Below, piece after piece: positions 1-10,974 of a stretch of 64,000 bases of DNA. Within the stretch, counting starts at the first letter, position 1. The number at the start of each line of letters is the position of its first letter. Made by a program: the position numbers and the translations under genes. The DNA is from Gracilariopsis chorda (taxonomy: Eukaryota > Rhodophyta > Florideophyceae > Gracilariales > Gracilariaceae): NCBI GenBank assembly GCA_003194525.1, contig NBIV01000076.1, positions 124,001 through 188,000 of the forward strand. Direction: 5' to 3'. The notes under the pieces are model-generated. The model was not told where the DNA came from, did not search any database, and saw nothing but the letters and a program-made list of their open reading frames with translations.

Positions 1-1664
1 ATTGGTCATACTAAAAGGCATCCGCTTGAAGCGGTACGATACTGCGTGGCAGGTGAACGCGGTCTCGCCGCGACCCTCTTGTCTAACAGGGACCTGCCAG
101 TAACCACAATTGGCGTCCGAAGCCGTGAACGCGGTAGCATTTCCAAGGCAGTCGATGCACTCGTCCATATGAGGGATGGGACATGCATCCATAACGTTCA
201 CGGCATTGAGCCGGCGATAGTCGACACAGAACCTCCAGGTTCCGTCCGCCTTTAAAGCCAGTACAAATGGGGATGCCCAGGGTGATTTAGCGGGCTCTAT
301 CACACCTGCGTGGAGCATTTTGTCCACTTGGGACTGCTTCTCTTCCCGAGCGCTCGGTCCTGCCCTGTAAGGGGGTTGTGCCATCGGACGTGCACCCGGT
401 AACAAATCTATCCGGTGTTCCTTAGCATTAATCTCGCCGAGCGAGTTATCCCACATTGCGGTAAACTCCCGTAGCATTGCACAGAGTTTGTCGCGGTGTG
501 ACTCCAGCACATGGCCGATGTCTATATCTTCAAGTGCCTTCACGGTGTCCACTCCAATAAAACTCGCTGTAGCATTGTCCTAGAGTACAGGTGTGGCCGT
601 CGGTTCCGAGTTATTCGGGGTGTTCGACGTTAAAAAACGGTTTGATCACCCTCCTTTGACGATAGTTCGTCGGTGTTGGGGGTGCCTTCCTCAGAAGAGG
701 GGGCGATTCCGAGAATGCCAGCGGCCGTCATATTCGTCGGGAGCATCCCAAGGGGGTGTAGAGTGACGCTTTCAACTACTTGGTTCTTTACCAGATATTG
801 GGAGCGTTGGCCAAGATTGGAAACTAGTACCCGGAAAGGAGCATCCAGGGTAACGTCAACAATCCCGTTTGCCAGCGCGAGCTGGTATTTCTCGTATAAC
901 GAGGGCAGAGGTTGAATAACCCGAAGACCATGTTAACGGCAATTGACTTGCACCCAGACTTGGGACTCAGGCGGTATAGAAAACGAGGCTGCGACTCGAC
1001 GTTTGACGGACTCACGAGGCACAGGGCGGTGGTTCCTGCGCAGCAGGTAGTGACACTTGCTTCTGCGAAGCACGCTTCAGAGGGCGACAGACGATCGGGA
1101 CTGACTATCCGTCGTCGAGTTCCACACGCCTAAGGCGGGGCCTAATTGCGTCGACAAATCTGTCGCAGTAATCACATCCCAGTATGACTGGAGCGGCCAA
1201 TGACCGACAAAGAATAAAGTCGAGCTTCACCACAGAGGTGCCCAACCTCACGACTAATTCGACGGTACCCACCGTTTTTAACGTATAATTGTTCGCATCT
1301 GCGACGTCGGGAACCGTTTTGGAACGGATAACAGACCGCACCTGCGGGGGTTGCAATGATTCTACAATGAAGTTGAGGCCTGCACCTGTGTCCAGGACTG
1401 TTAGAAATCTCACCATAAAATGGGTGTCAAGTCCAAGGTTGGCAGAAACCTTGTAGTTGCGCTTTGCCATGACCATGATACTATCCGGGATGCGGGGTTT
1501 TTTACTCCATATCCACAGGCGACGTAGCACAGAAAGGTGTGCAGAGTCCGCTTCTGCGGTGTCTTTCTTTGAAAGGATTTTCACCAGAGAGCGATGCAGC
1601 GACGCCTCGGGCGTCAACAGCCTTATCTCTGAGGACGCCTCTCCCAAAGGGGATATTTCATCAG
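1..1664 (-). pseudogene. Gypsy A pol relic (protease, start of RT), Ty3 chromovirus
   Basis: This is the 5' part of a Ty3/Metaviridae pol read on the minus strand; it runs off the left edge. Around 1105-1650 the frame holds an aspartic protease with an intact DTGA catalytic motif (near 1385-1400) and a downstream ILGCDYCDRFVDAIRPRL block. From about 300 to 1 it matches the start of reverse transcriptase (WRFCVDYRRLNAV, then NCGYWQVPVR), before the YLDD motif, which lies outside. Between them (about 300-1100) the frame is broken by stops and frameshifts. The order and wording match the better preserved gypsy B at 31-34 kb, so identity is secure, but the copy is inactive. Relative to gag the protease frame is shifted by -1. 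Confidence 0.85.
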
Positions 1665-3660
1665 TTAGTTTTCCTGGGAGATTCCCGGCGTAGGCGGTAA
1701 TCCAGGATCCTCGACCACGAAAGCTTCATTCCGGGGGCCAGGGTTCTTATCCACATAAGCGGGGGTTGCGTCGGACGTTTGCGCGAATTCCCGATTTGGG
1801 TTAATTGAAGCTAGCCGGGCTCGCTGGACATGTGGCAAGGCATGCGAGAAGCTCGTTTTAGCACGGAGGTTGGAAGCTGTCGGAACGGAACGTTTCTCCT
1901 TTGGAGTGAGGGCCTCAAATTTGCCACCACCTTGGCCATATCCTTCAGTGAGCAAAGAAACTGAGGGGATGTATGGCCATGGTTGTACCAAAGGTGGCAA
2001 ATTAGAGCGAACACGGTGATGCGCCAGTTAATATCCCGAGCATCAGAGAAGCGTACCGCGAGGTGGGTGTCATTCCATCCAGGCCGTTGATAACGGGATT
2101 CAGTGTTCATAAACGTCACTCGAGGCGGCTGAACGCGATTGTTCCCCACGTACAATACGTGGTTGTCTTGCGCCGTTTCAAACATGTCCTCCGTCATTGG
2201 CAGTAAGTCCGTTGTTGGTATAGACACACCATCTCCCTTCGCTAAATGCACGGTGTCTTATCCCTGTTGGGGGGTTCTATCCGCTAAAAACGAGGGCGAT
2301 GGGGAATCACTCTCCAGCAACAACGCTTTGACGGGTTCAGACCGATGAGTCGGAGTTATTGCACGTAGTGCTTCCCCTTCCACTCGATCGTGTTGAACAA
2401 GCTCGAGGTAGGTGATCCTTCGCTTGTCCTCGCGGTAACGAGTGACAAAACTCCGGATTGCGGTGTCAAGGCCATCGATGAACATGGTCAAACGTTCCCC
2501 TGTGTGAAATGCATTCCCAAAACTGTGGAAGGCTTTATTAAGGCGCACCGAGTAATCGGTTTCAGTCTCGCCTGAGCGCAGACGATTATCTCGCAAAGCG
2601 ATGATTGCCCCCTGAATGGCGGTATTGGTGGCATAGGAGCGCAATAAATATTGCACAGCCTCCGGCCAGCAGGTTACTCCTCTCTCTGAGGCACGAGATG
2701 ATCCTCTGACAGAGGTTTACTGGTCCTCTTCCACTCCCCGTAAGAAATAAGGTAATGCCAAATAGGCTTGTCCCTCATTCATTTCCAGGATATCGGCTTC
2801 TGCTACAAAGCGGGAAAGAAAGTCAAACACCATAATTGGGTCTTCTCCAGTAAAATACTGGTTACGCTGTGAGAGCTGCATACGATATATGCACTCTTTC
2901 ACCTTCCCTGTACCACGGGGTGTACGTCCTAAATAGGAATCTTCAAGCCGGTAGTAGAGTTATGACAATAATTTTCTATACAACGAGTTCATCGGTTTTA
3001 ATTCCCTAAGGCCAGGGTGCCCTCTCCCCTTGCCGCAGGTACGAATCACACCTTGGGTGGCGGATGACCGTTTAGAGCGGGGAGAACGTTCTCTTTTCTC
3101 GTCCTCCGTATCGGAGTCCGAGAAACTAGAACCATCCGATCCGTTTCGGGATGAATCCGATGATGTCGTAGAATCAGAATCCGGGTGATCTCATTTGTGT
3201 TTCCGCTTATAGTGGCACTTCTTTCTTCCAGCATGCTGGTGATGGTGTGATGCAGCTGGTGCGGGCTTATCCGGGGACAGTGTATCCATGAGGATGAACT
3301 GCTCTAACATCTCCATACGGGCACAAGCTCGATCAAATCGAGAGTCAACTCCTTCTATGAATTTGACGGGTTGCCCCAAAGTCTTCAAAATAAAGTCAGA
3401 CTGTAAGATACGGAGATCCTCTGCGTCCATATTTGTAGGGGTGTCCATCACCACCTCACGTAGGGTTTTTAATTCCCCCACAAGGGTGTCGTGTGCGGTT
3501 CACAAAGCGTGGACCCGAGATCCCAGGGAATTCCCTTGGGGGGTGCTATCGCCTGTCAGACGGGGTTCAGGTGCAGCCGCGAATACGGCCGGAGCAGGAT
3601 GAACACCATCTACGGCATTCGATAACGGGGTCGATGTGGAGTTCCGGGGTTCCCAGGGTG
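1665..3660 (-). pseudogene. Gypsy A gag relic
   Basis: This stretch is a decayed retrotransposon gag, minus strand. Fragments at 3191-3481 (coiled-coil with SRFDRACARMEMLEQFIL), 2717-2902, 2258-2656 and 1665-2251 line up in order with the 717-residue gag ORF of gypsy B. The zinc-knuckle region (near 1960-2030) is damaged: only parts such as ICHLWYNHGHTSP remain and a cysteine of the CX2CX4HX4C pattern is lost. Several frameshifts separate the fragments. The last fragment ends QEN-stop at 1665, and the protease frame opens in the -1 frame exactly there, as in gypsy B. Upstream, 3660-3900 carries no recognisable coding sequence and is probably leader. Confidence 0.8.
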
Positions 3661-3902
3661 GGTTTCAAGTCCTAGACGAGGAACCCCCAGCATGGCTGGA
3701 TTTCGCCTGAATCGGGATCCGAGAAACGAACCGTGCTTCGAGATTATCTCCACCATTGCGGGAGCGGCTGCGCTTAATTGCGGGCTCCGCCAAGGAGGGC
3801 TTACGCAAGATGAAAGCCAACCGTTACGACGGGAAACAACGGAACCTCCGGAAATCAAACAAAGGAAAGAAAACCTCGAAAGAGCGAACCAGACACAAAA
3901 CA

Positions 3903-3922
3903 GATTCTAGGTCGGGAGACCA
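3903..3922 (-). other. Primer binding site of gypsy A
   Basis: Read on the minus strand, three bases after the LTR end, the sequence begins TGGTCTCCCGACC. It is complementary to a tRNA 3' end consisting of CTAGG (T stem), TCGGGAG (acceptor), A, CCA. The same 20 bases occur at 36523-36542 in gypsy B. The tRNA isotype was not identified. Confidence 0.75.
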
Positions 3923-3925
3923 CTT

Positions 3926-4721
3926 TGTAGTGCAATGCCTGGAAGCGGGAGTGCACCAAAAGATGTTTGCGATCTTTCCTCGTTAGAGGTAGGCTCAGTT
4001 GGGTAGAGCTCTCCCAAGGGTGGCACGACTATGTCAGGTTGTAAGGCCGAGGCCACCCGTCGCGACTTGCGCAGGGAGGTCGAGACAAGAATCAGGTATC
4101 CGCAGGAGCGCTGTGTGGGGTTGGTCGTTCTCTAGAGAGGTGAGGTTTCCATGTTAGTGGCACGAGGGAACACGAGCTGTGGGTAGTGGGAAAGCCACCC
4201 TGTAAAGGGAAAAATAAGGGGGAGCTGAGTCACGAGTGTCGTGACGAAGACTAACGGCAGTGCCAGTAAATAAACCATATACAATGCGAACACCAAGACG
4301 GTTGTAATGACAATCCAAATACTCGGGTTCTTTAAATAGGCAAGGGGGTTAGACTTTCCGTATGCTGCAGTGCTTCCCTCCAAGGAGGAGTAGAGAACAC
4401 ACGAAGGCGGTGAGGTCTAGAGCCAATTCCACAGGTTGGAGTCCCTGGTTGGGGAAGGTTTACTGGTGCGACGGCAACTCGCCGGCGCACTAAGCACTAA
4501 CTATCCCAGAAATGGGTGCAAAAATATTACATACAATTAACTAAATTACTCCACTTTGATGGTGCGTGCCCACTACTGTGGCCAACCGCCAATTGACTCT
4601 TCCGTGTCCTACGTGTCAAACCCACTATTAGCGGTCGTAGTTCATGCAATGACTACATTACCGAAACATTCGGGAAATCAACCAAGTTCCAAGAATCCCT
4701 CCCTCAGGGCGTTGCACTTCA
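3926..4721 (-). repeat. Gypsy A 5' LTR (right-hand LTR)
   Basis: A 796-bp LTR. On the plus strand it begins TGTAGTGCAAT and ends GTTGCACTTCA, the same near-inverted termini as the 908-bp gypsy B LTRs, and it shares internal blocks with them (for example CCCTGGTTGGGGAAG and a TATTAGCGGT block). It is shorter and clearly diverged, so A is an older or sister member. Its partner LTR lies beyond position 1. It inserted into a Helitron hairpin unit, whose sequence starts at 4722. Confidence 0.8.
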
Positions 4722-5110
4722 AACAGTACAGTGAATTGGCTGCTGCTGCGTATTCATTGCCTGATTTCTGCTCAGTGGCTGGCACTGCAGTAAAGACTGC
4801 AGTGCCAGCCAATCAGCAGTAGCTGGTTTGCACGACACGTGACTCGCTTCTTGCACTGTGCCAGCTCAGCACAATACACAGAACATATAAACTGCACTGG
4901 TGCAGTGCAAAAAGCATCTCCCTCGCTGACCCTGAACAATACTTTCACCTCAAACTTCAGGCTTGACCAATACCGCAATGTCGTAACCTTTTGTTACTTT
5001 GGGCACTGTTGCTGGCCTGGGACCTAGGCAAGGCCGAACTCGTGTGCATGTAACCACGAAAGTAACCCACTGAGTAGCACGCATCTGGGAAAGTTCAGGG
5101 TCTTCTCTGT
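4722..5110 (+). repeat. Helitron family leader unit, copy 1, with perfect hairpin
   Basis: First of three copies (others at 58754-59060 minus and 63360-63700 plus). It contains a perfect 16-bp inverted repeat (TGGCTGGCACTGCAGT, 4776-4791 against 4796-4811, loop AAAG). It also holds a CATATAAA TATA-like motif near 4885 directly followed by the palindromic CTGCACTGGTGCAGTGC and AAAAAGCATCTC. Its end is a conserved CCTGGGACCTAGGCAAGG block near 5017-5034. The order is the same in all copies. I infer a promoter or leader of the Helitron because copy 2 abuts the Rep reading frame. Sequence from 5110 to 5557 shows no gene. Confidence 0.6.
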
Positions 5111-5557
5111 GGTATACTGGTCGTTTGACGGCGCTCAGGACGACTAAGGTTTTCCCAGATCTAATACCTGCTTGGTGTGCAGGGTCCGGAACGGCCGCCG
5201 TGTCGTATGTCTTGGGGCGGAAAAGCACAATTTGGTGTGTGAGTAAGTGCAGACCAATCCTCACAACCAGACACGGGTTAAACATGAAATGGTTTGAAAA
5301 CTAGCTGGGCACACTTTGCCCATCATTATCCAACAGCAGTGTGTCGAAAGTTCCTGTGCTGCGCACGACTGCATCGGGTAAATATATGTGTTGCCACAAT
5401 TTCTTAAATTGCTCATGCAACTAGGCTTGGTGTATGTAAAGCAACAAACTGCAACCATTTTTTCACTTTCTACTTTGTGTTATATTATAGAATTCTGCCA
5501 AATGTTTTGGTGGTTTAAAGAAATAGACTTGATTGTCTCTTTTTCTTGTAAATTTAG

Positions 5558-6217
5558 ATGACGCGAGAAGGTCCACGTACAAGCTTTGTTGGAGCTCGAC
5601 CACTCTCTGGTGGTGCCAGAGCGAACTTGGGACGTGCCAGATACAATTTTGGAGGGGCCAGAGTTAACGCAGGCGGTGCAAAGCAAAACGCTGGTGGTCG
5701 TCGCATCGGCAGTGGTAGAGCACGGGCAGGAGCTGGAAGACCCCGACGAGTACACGTTTCTCCAGCTCCAGATGAGGTCGGGATAAATGAGAGCAGATCG
5801 CACGTTCAGGGACCCATTGTTCCAGCGGTAGAAGAAGACGAAGTCATTCCTGCACCTAAGTTGGTTGCAGCGGCAAAGAGCACAAGCGCCGCTGAAGCCA
5901 GTAGGTCCGTTGCCACAGGTATACCAACTTCGAGCCCAATACCTATATTTCTGGAGTTTGTGAGAGGCCTTCCGAGTCACATTCCTCCGCTTCCGATGCC
6001 TTCCCCTCTCCCACCGATTCCTGCAGAACAGATGCTCGTTGCGATGGAAGTCGAAGAGGATGAGATCACTCCTGCTACCTCACAGCTACCACCACCACAG
6101 CAGCCTGCTCTACCACAACCTGAAAAAGAGGAAGAACAAATGCCCATTCCGTTGGATGTGGAAGAGAATGAGATCACACAGGCTCCCTCACACCAGCTGC
6201 AGCAGCAGCCGCAGTAA
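5558..6217 (+). CDS. Helitron-associated ORF1, low-complexity Gly/Ala/Arg then Pro/Glu-rich protein
   Basis: A 219-residue ORF starting with ATG after an A/T-rich leader. Residues 10-65 form short degenerate repeats of the type GGAR-N, rich in Gly, Ala, Arg and Asn, and are very basic. Residues 85-219 are Pro/Glu/Gln-rich and contain two copies of a VEEDEITPA or VEENEITQA motif. No enzymatic domain is recognised. The frame runs on after the stop TAA (6215-6217) into a Rep-like region with a cysteine cluster, so this could be the N-terminal part of the Helitron protein cut by a stop codon rather than a separate gene. The repeats look like protein-level duplications. Function is unknown. Confidence 0.5.
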   Translation: MTREGPRTSFVGARPLSGGARANLGRARYNFGGARVNAGGAKQNAGGRRIGSGRARAGAGRPRRVHVSPAPDEVGINESRSHVQGPIVPAVEEDEVIPAPKLVAAAKSTSAAEASRSVATGIPTSSPIPIFLEFVRGLPSHIPPLPMPSPLPPIPAEQMLVAMEVEEDEITPATSQLPPPQQPALPQPEKEEEQMPIPLDVEENEITQAPSHQLQQQPQ

Positions 6218-9200
6218 CAGTATGATACGACGATCATTCACTGTGCTAGGCGTCCTGATCTAGGAATCTATCGCGCGTACTCTGCATGGGATCTCGTGGC
6301 AACTCAGGCGAGGAATGATCCGGCCAACCTTGCAAGCGTGCTAGAGTTTCAGACGCTTCCCAACGCAGGTCAAAGGCGATGCGGATGTTGCGGCGAACAC
6401 TCACACACTCTGTCCTCCTGCCAGTATAGGGACTTGACATTGATAATTCATAGCTACAATATTGCTATTGTGTTTTGCTTTGCAAAGATACCAGAAGAGT
6501 GTGCTGTGGCATGAGAAGAAAGTCCGGATGGGGCGGCATGATCTGCAGAAGGCATACCAGCGAGTTTGTTCACAGTCATTATAGCCTGAGAGCCTTTCAC
6601 AGCCATTTCCTCAACTTGAATACGCTCTTTGCAACGACACAAGCGTTCATGGACATGTCGTATGTGATGGTAGGCGGTCCCTCTTTTCTCCGACTTGAAG
6701 TCAATGCAGCTCTCGCTGTCCCCACGCAGAGCCAGAACAACACGCGGTACAGCTTTTTGTAGGGTACCAATCTGCCTGCCTTGGATTCATCTCACTATAC
6801 GCGTGCCAAATTTCATGCCTTCATTCAAGACATCAACGTACGAGACATGATGCCAAAGTTGTACGATGTGATCCAGCCCAAGTCAGAAGTGATGCGCGAG
6901 CGGTACCGATCTATGCTTAGCACGTAACAACAACAACAAAATACAGAGACCGCCGTCTATATCAGCATGAAGGCAGCAGAAGAGGTAGTAGTCGTACGTG
7001 GATGCGAAGGAATCCGAAGTACCACAGTCAGTGCTGGCCCTCTCTTTGAAGATGGTCCTGGTGGGGGGCCAACCATGATGAGAACGCTCGGCGTGGAGCC
7101 GACTGACCTATACCGAGTGGAGTCTCAACAACTGTGCTTGGTAGAGTGAATCGTAACAGAAAAGCACGCTGTAGTGACGGTTGCTGCTGCTACTACGTCT
7201 GGAGATGGGGCGACTGCAAATACCGCAAACAATGCGCAAGTGTGGTACGGGCTTCTAAACATTGGGATCCAAAATGGCTGAGAAAGGCACTTTCTCTCTT
7301 CTCTACCCGTGCAGCGATCAGCATGAACCGTTTGACATCGGCGTGTTTCTGGAGGCAAGGATCTCCACACAGCAAATCTCAGGTCTCAGCTTCAACGAGT
7401 GGAAGCTTCGAAAGCTCACCTGGGCCGAGAACGCAAAGAGACGACTGTAATCAGACAAAATCCTTCTGAACAGTGGAACGTTGATGCAGATGGGGATGCT
7501 TCGCACCCAAACAAACATTGAGGACATACAAATGCGTTTTCTGGAAAGACATCACCGTGCACGCATTTTACGAGAGCATGAAGTCCAGCAAGCGCAACAC
7601 CGAACCGGTCTAGTGCCACCATCCCAGCTCGCGCAAATGTGACGGATCTTTCTGCCCAGTGACTCGGACAACTAAGTAGCGTACTGGAAGAACAAGCGCA
7701 TGGATGTACAGGCAATCGTAGCGCAGAGAGGACCGCCTTCTCTGTTCATTAAAATCACCATGAACATCTAGCGAGAAGAAATCCAGCTCTTTGGGGTTTT
7801 TTAGGGGTCCTCGACCGATTGACTGACCGGATCTGATTGCAAGGGTGTACAACCAGTACGCGAATGACTTCATGAAGGACTTGGAGAAAAACTCGGAGCA
7901 CATCTTTGGAATGAAGTGCTTGGGGCTTGCATCAAAGCTTGAGTTTCAAGAACGCAATGTGCCTTATCACAACATCCTCTTGTGGCTCGAGGGGGTTTGA
8001 TTGAAGAAGCTGACGTGATCGACTAGCTGACTCGTGCAGAAGTGCCCCTTCCCAGTCGAGACCACGCGTTGCATGCACTCATTCGTTCCATGCACAGGCA
8101 CCGCCACTCCTCCTATTGCCGGAATCGCGCTGGCCAGTGCAAGTTTGGATACGACAGCAACATGATTGTGCCGGAGACGTACATTGAAGAAGGCACGAAT
8201 CGCGTGATCTACCGCAGAAGAAGGCAAAAAGACCTCAAGATTGTGCCGTACAACCCAATTTGACCAAAAATTACCGCTCCAATATCAACGTAGAATGCAC
8301 ACAAGGAAGGGGCGCATTGGCATATCTGATTAAGTACGCTTTTAAGCTGCCCAAAGCTTAGGAGATGGTGCTCAATGTGAGTGGTGGTAATGAGACAGGC
8401 GCGCAGAACAAGCAGCAGCAAGAGACGCAGGTGCAGAACGACATTCGTGCACACATGCAAGCCCGTGTGGTGGGCGCCGTTAATGCAGCTAGGAGAATTT
8501 TCGAGTTTTGACATGTTCACATCGTACCAAAAGTAGAACGACTGGCCATTTACTTGGAAGGAGAGCGCACATTTCTGCTGAGAGGTCCAACCCAGCTCCG
8601 TTCTGCATTGCAGCCGTCTACACTGGAGAGATACTTTGCAAGGCTCGAACCATACGCGAACCTCGACTACCTTTCGTACTTTGCAAAAGTGCAATTGTAT
8701 CGCACAATTACTGCCCACGTGCTTAACCAATACGACGAAGACAGCACTCGGTTGCCCACAGACAACTGCGATCAGCCCATGTACGTGGTAGAGGGCATGG
8801 AAGATGAGCGGTGCGTCGCAAGAATCAGAGCTGTTTCACCGTCCCACATTGAGCTGTTTGCTCTTCGCTTGCTGTTCATGAATCACGGCTCGAGTGAGCT
8901 TTCATGAAGATGCAAGGACTTTCAATGGATAGCAGTATAGAACGTATAGTGAAACGGTGATTGAAAGCCAACTGCTCGCGGATGGAACCGAGTTTGATCT
9001 TGCGTTCCACGAAGCAGTGCAGATCTACAGCATGGCCTCCGAGCTACGACCTCTGGTTGTCACACTCTATCAACAAGGCGCAGACTCAGAGCAATGGCTG
9101 TCGACAACTGGGAGGCACTATATAGCGACATACATACAGGCGATGGGCACCAACAGAAGCAAGAAATGTATCTACGTGTGGTGTAGATCTCAGACCGGCA

Positions 9201-9300
9201 TGGAAGACGACTGCTTCGCGATCACAGCTTCTTCTCCCAACACCTACAGCAGGATCATGCAGCATTGACTGGGGCGAATCGAGCTACAACAATTCAAGAC
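6218..9300 (+). pseudogene. Helitron Rep (replication initiator) domain relic
   Basis: Reading fragments in all three plus frames follow the order of a Helitron Rep/helicase protein. A Cys/His cluster (CGCCGEHSHTLSSC) lies at about 6378-6422. The MAEKGTFSLLYPC block starts at 7274. The Helitron_like_N region runs from about 7500 to 8260, with PYHNILLWL in place of the usual HUH histidine motif and then CRNRAGQCKFGY and IYRRRR. The following AIKYLIKYAFKLP-type segment is at 8290-8340, and a VARIRAVSPSHIELFALRLL segment at 8815-8875. Many stops and frameshifts interrupt it, including stops within or next to the HUH region. The family assignment rests on motif order; the copy is dead. Confidence 0.75.
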
Positions 9301-10844
9301 GCACAAGTGTTGAGAAAATGCGTCAACTTTGCAGTCAAGGTACGCCACTTTAAAAATTCGCCAAAGACAAGTCATTGACACCTTCATTACCGCATTGCAA
9401 CAAAGACAAGCGCATTAGGAGCGAACAAGCACTCCTGGAAACGTTTTCTTTGTGCAAGGAACCGCAGGAACCGGAAGGACATACGTTCTCAACCTCCTTA
9501 GCGATATCGCTGAGTCGGAAGGAATGCTCATAGAAAGAACTGCTACAACAGGCATTGCAGCTTCGTTGTACGAAGATGGCCGAACTTTATATAGCCTGCT
9601 CGGACTGGGTATAGCTTATAGGGACAGCACAAGCAGCACTACAGCCACTTTGTCAAATTACGGCCCCCGATCTCAACTTGCAGAACTGCTAAGTGAAATA
9701 CAACTGCTCGTCTTGGATGAGCCATCCCTGCTCTCACAAAAGCTCTTTGAACTCATGGATGCGGTGCTCAAAGATCTTCGCTGCAGTGGATTGGAAAACT
9801 CGCCTCCGTTGGGGGGCTTGACCACCGTTGTATCCGGTGACTACTCCCAGCTGCTTCCAGTTGTGCCGCAAGTATACATGAAGGCTGAGCCGACTGGAAA
9901 TGAAAGACGAGTGTACAAAAAAATTCTCAACGACTTGCCGTGGAAGAGTGGTTTGTGGACATTATGCTCAGTTCAAGTGCTTTACCTCACCAAACAAGTA
10001 CGCCAAGCCGATGATCCGGCATTTGCGTCGCTGTTACATTCCATTGCACGTAACACAATATCCAATAACTCTCGACTACCAGTCAGATCTACCGGTTGCA
10101 TGCAAACCGCTTACCAAATCCTGTGGAAATGGCTCACAACACGACACAAGGAGGATGTGGATCTCAGCAAAATGATCATTGCGTACACAAATCAGTTGCT
10201 CGATGAAAACAATGCGGCAGCGCTGGATCTGTTTCTTGGTGATTACTTCTCTATTCCGTCAACTACGACGGTAAACCCTGACGGTAAACAGAACTCAAAG
10301 CCCGAAGTCACCAATAATTTTGTTCCCAAGTTTGCATATCAGTATACACTTTGTGGAGTACCACCTCATAACTTGGACTTGAAGATTGGTGTACCAGTTG
10401 TGGTCCTTCAGAACCTGCTACATCCAGCTGTGGTAAAGAAAAAGCTGTTCGTAGTTGTGCGTGTTGATCAGTTTACGATTTTGGTGGCTCAATTCGCCGA
10501 GAATGGACAGCTGCTAGAACGACAGCTCGTACATCATATCGACTCTCAGTTTTCTTTCGCAGACGTTTGCATGAGTCGAAAGCAGTTCTCGGATCGTCTC
10601 GCGTTTGCAGATACCGTTAAAAAAACAGGGAAAGACGTTGGATGGCTTGGTTGTGGATGTAAAATCCAAGGTCTTCTCTGCTGGTCAATTGTATGTCGCA
10701 TTGTCGCGCGTTCGAAAAAACGACCATGTGGTGCTCCTGCATGACCCGTAACTTACATTTGCGAATGCGCACACAATTCATCCCACGCGTGAGGCCATTG
10801 CAAACCCAATAATGCCTGAAGCCATTCAGTTCTACATCCCCTGA
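9301..10844 (+). pseudogene. Helitron Pif1-type helicase domain, degraded
   Basis: A 430-codon open stretch (9452-10744, no ATG at its start; the upstream GNVFFVQ belongs to it) is a superfamily 1B Pif1-like helicase. Seen in order are Walker A as GTAGTGRT (residues 3-10, 9458-9481), Walker B LLVLDE (residues 85-90), and SGDYSQLLPVVP (128-139). The C-terminal FSAGQLYVALSRV motif (10672-10710) is present in another frame. The shift happens in a run of seven A at about 10619-10626. The Walker A lysine is replaced by arginine (AGG at 9476-9478), which normally abolishes ATP hydrolysis. A further stop follows at 10747, with possible coding traces to the TGA at 10842. It is the C-terminal half of the Helitron transposase. 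Confidence 0.8.
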
Positions 10845-10974
10845 CAACCGTAATCATATTTCTTGCGTTCGTTTTTCATTGAATTAAACTACTTGCTTTT
10901 CTGCTTTTGTTCTCTCCAACAATTTTTTCTTCTCATTGCTTTTTATCACTCCTCCACAGCGGCGCGCAATGATA

